Part shown: piece after piece, positions 6,088 through 7,287 of the stretch | Position numbering within the stretch: the first letter of the stretch is position 1 | Layout of the letters: each line of letters begins with the position of its first letter | DNA from: Pseudomonadota bacterium | GTDB lineage: Bacteria; Pseudomonadota; Alphaproteobacteria; Acetobacterales; Acetobacteraceae | Direction: 5' to 3' | DNA length: 7,287 nucleotides | Assembly: GCA_021798375.1 (NCBI GenBank) | Contig: JAJZHU010000124.1 | Span: forward strand, 1-7,287 | Made by a program: the position numbers and the translations under genes | Notes under the pieces: generated by a model | The model's database searches: none | What the model saw: only the letters and a program-made list of their open reading frames with translations | Told to the model about the DNA's origin: nothing

Positions 6088-7257
6088 ATGACCGAGCTTG
6101 TCATTCGGACGGAAAAATATTTCGACGGTGCGGTCTATCACAGCGGTGGGCCGTATCGCGTGATCATCAAAGATGGGGTGATACGTTCGGTGACGGCGGA
6201 CAATGGGGCGGCGAGCGATCTCGTTACCCCGTTTCTGATGCCGGGATTGGTCGAAGCGCATTGCCATATTTTTCTCGATGGCGGCGAACTCGATTTTCAG
6301 AAACGCAACGCTTATTTCAAAGCCGATTTCCCGGCGATGAGGGAAGTGGCGCTGGCCAATCTCGATCGCAGCCGGGCGGCGGGCATCACGGTGATCCGCG
6401 ATGCCGGAGATCGTTACGGTGTCAATCACGCCATGCGTGTGGCGCTCTCGAGCGACCCGCTGGCGCTGGCGCAATTGCGCTCGCCGGGACTGGGGGTGAG
6501 ACGCCCTAAACGCTATGGCGCGTTCATGGCGCGCGAAGTGGTGGAAGCCAGCGATCTTCCCGCAATCATCGGCGAAATGGCGGCCACCGCCGACGACGTG
6601 AAGATCATCCTGACCGGCATCATCGATTTCGAGGCCGGTGGTGTGAAAGGCGAGCCGCAATTCAATGCCGAGGAATTGGCGGTGATCGTGGCCGCCGCTC
6701 ACCAGCAAAACCGTAAGACCTTCGCCCATTGCTCGGGGCTGGATGGGCTTGAGGTGGCCGTCGCAGCCGGGGTCGATTCGATCGAACACGGGTTTTTCAT
6801 GACGGAAGACATACTAAAGCAGATGGCCGACAAGGGCATCGCCTGGGTGCCCACCTTCTCGCCGGTGCATTTCCAATGGGCGCGGCCGGAACTGGTGCCA
6901 TGGAATGCGCAAACCGTGGTCAATCTGCGCAAGATCCTCGATTCCCACGCCGAACATGTGGCGCTGGCGTTCAAACACGGCGTGCCGTTGGTGGCTGGAT
7001 CGGACGCCGGATCGCAAGGCGTGGTGCACGGCACGGCGCTGATCGACGAATTGTTCCATTTCCTCGATGCAGGGTTGCCGATGGCCGAGGTGCTGATGAG
7101 CGCCACATCAAGACCGCGCCATTTGTGGGGGATGGCATCCGCCGATGTCGCCGTGGGCAACCAGGCGGATCTGGTGTTGTTGAATGGCTCGCCGTTTGAG
7201 AACGCCGAGGCGTTGCGCGGGGCGACGAAGGTGGTTCGGGGGATGGCGGTGGGGTAG
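6088..7257 (+). CDS. Metal-dependent amidohydrolase (imidazolonepropionase/Xaa-Pro dipeptidase-like)
   Basis: A 389-residue amidohydrolase-superfamily enzyme that cleaves an amide, lactam, urea or similar bond of an unidentified compound. All expected metal-centre residues are present: H58-x-H60 in MPGLVEAHCH, a candidate carboxylated lysine K172 (VKIILTG), H214 (FAHCSG), H234 (EHGF) and D306 (GSDAG). This points to a binuclear site. The N-terminal (about 1-50) and C-terminal (about 350-389, with GNQADLVLL) strands form the usual small beta-sandwich that flanks the barrel. No signal peptide is visible, so it is cytoplasmic. It starts 5 bp after the previous stop, with AAGG at 6074-6077, and ends the visible operon. 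Placement with demethylation genes suggests that it acts on the methylated substrate before methyl removal or on the product afterwards. An ordinary role such as histidine breakdown is unlikely because no other hut genes are near, though specificity within this family is hard to predict. Confidence 0.88.
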   Translation: MTELVIRTEKYFDGAVYHSGGPYRVIIKDGVIRSVTADNGAASDLVTPFLMPGLVEAHCHIFLDGGELDFQKRNAYFKADFPAMREVALANLDRSRAAGITVIRDAGDRYGVNHAMRVALSSDPLALAQLRSPGLGVRRPKRYGAFMAREVVEASDLPAIIGEMAATADDVKIILTGIIDFEAGGVKGEPQFNAEELAVIVAAAHQQNRKTFAHCSGLDGLEVAVAAGVDSIEHGFFMTEDILKQMADKGIAWVPTFSPVHFQWARPELVPWNAQTVVNLRKILDSHAEHVALAFKHGVPLVAGSDAGSQGVVHGTALIDELFHFLDAGLPMAEVLMSATSRPRHLWGMASADVAVGNQADLVLLNGSPFENAEALRGATKVVRGMAVG

Positions 7258-7287
7258 CAGTCCGGTGGACCGCGTAGGGCGGGCATC
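7258..7287. other. Short downstream segment with no clear gene or terminator
   Basis: Only 30 bases follow the amidohydrolase stop. GTCC and GGAC (7260-7263 and 7267-7270) could pair around a 3-nt loop, but the stem is too short and lacks a U-tract. It is therefore unknown whether the operon ends here or continues, for example into a transporter. Confidence 0.4.

Noticed and set aside
7258..7272. Possible terminator hairpin after the amidohydrolase
   Set aside because: The stem is only four base pairs and no T-run follows.

Overview
The window looks like a piece of a bacterial chromosome with moderately high GC. The protein sequences and the codon use (heavy GCC/GGC/GAT/TTG) suggest an alphaproteobacterium; that placement is an impression from the sequence, not a test. 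The window holds one regulator on the minus strand and six tightly packed plus-strand genes read away from it. Together they form a nearly self-contained corrinoid (vitamin B12)-dependent methyl-transfer operon.

Layout. Positions 10-558 (minus) encode a TetR-family repressor that resembles the classical tetracycline repressor in its DNA-binding part but lacks the drug-contacting residues. Positions 559-653 are a divergent control region with two overlapping promoters and two 19-bp palindromic operators separated by 11 bp, the same geometry I recall for the Tn10 tetR/tetA operators. The genes that follow are a corrinoid protein (654-1316), a URO-D-fold methyltransferase (1313-2584), a protein related to the MetH reactivation domain with a C-terminal Cys cluster (2592-3314), a 2Fe-2S/ASKHA corrinoid reactivation ATPase (3311-5167), an MtrH/AcsE-like pterin-dependent methyltransferase (5192-6082) and a metal-dependent amidohydrolase (6088-7257). 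Junctions are GTGA or ATGA overlaps or gaps of 5-24 bp. I see no internal terminator, so this is probably one transcript starting near 614.

How they probably work together. By analogy with bacterial O-demethylases, glycine betaine demethylation (MtgBC/MtgA) and chloromethane use (CmuA/CmuB), the URO-D enzyme would move a methyl group from an unknown substrate to Co(I) on the corrinoid protein. The pterin-binding enzyme would pass it to tetrahydrofolate. The ASKHA ATPase, perhaps with the MetH-like protein, would rescue Co(II) corrinoid. The amidohydrolase probably prepares the methylated substrate or processes the demethylated product, for example by opening an amide, lactam or urea bond. The TetR-type protein would sense the substrate or an intermediate.

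The methyl donor cannot be read from the sequence. The most informative points are the tet-like operator pair, the altered metal site of the URO-D enzyme (no H-x-C motif) and the amidohydrolase as last gene. No transporter, RNA gene, mobile element or CRISPR array is visible.
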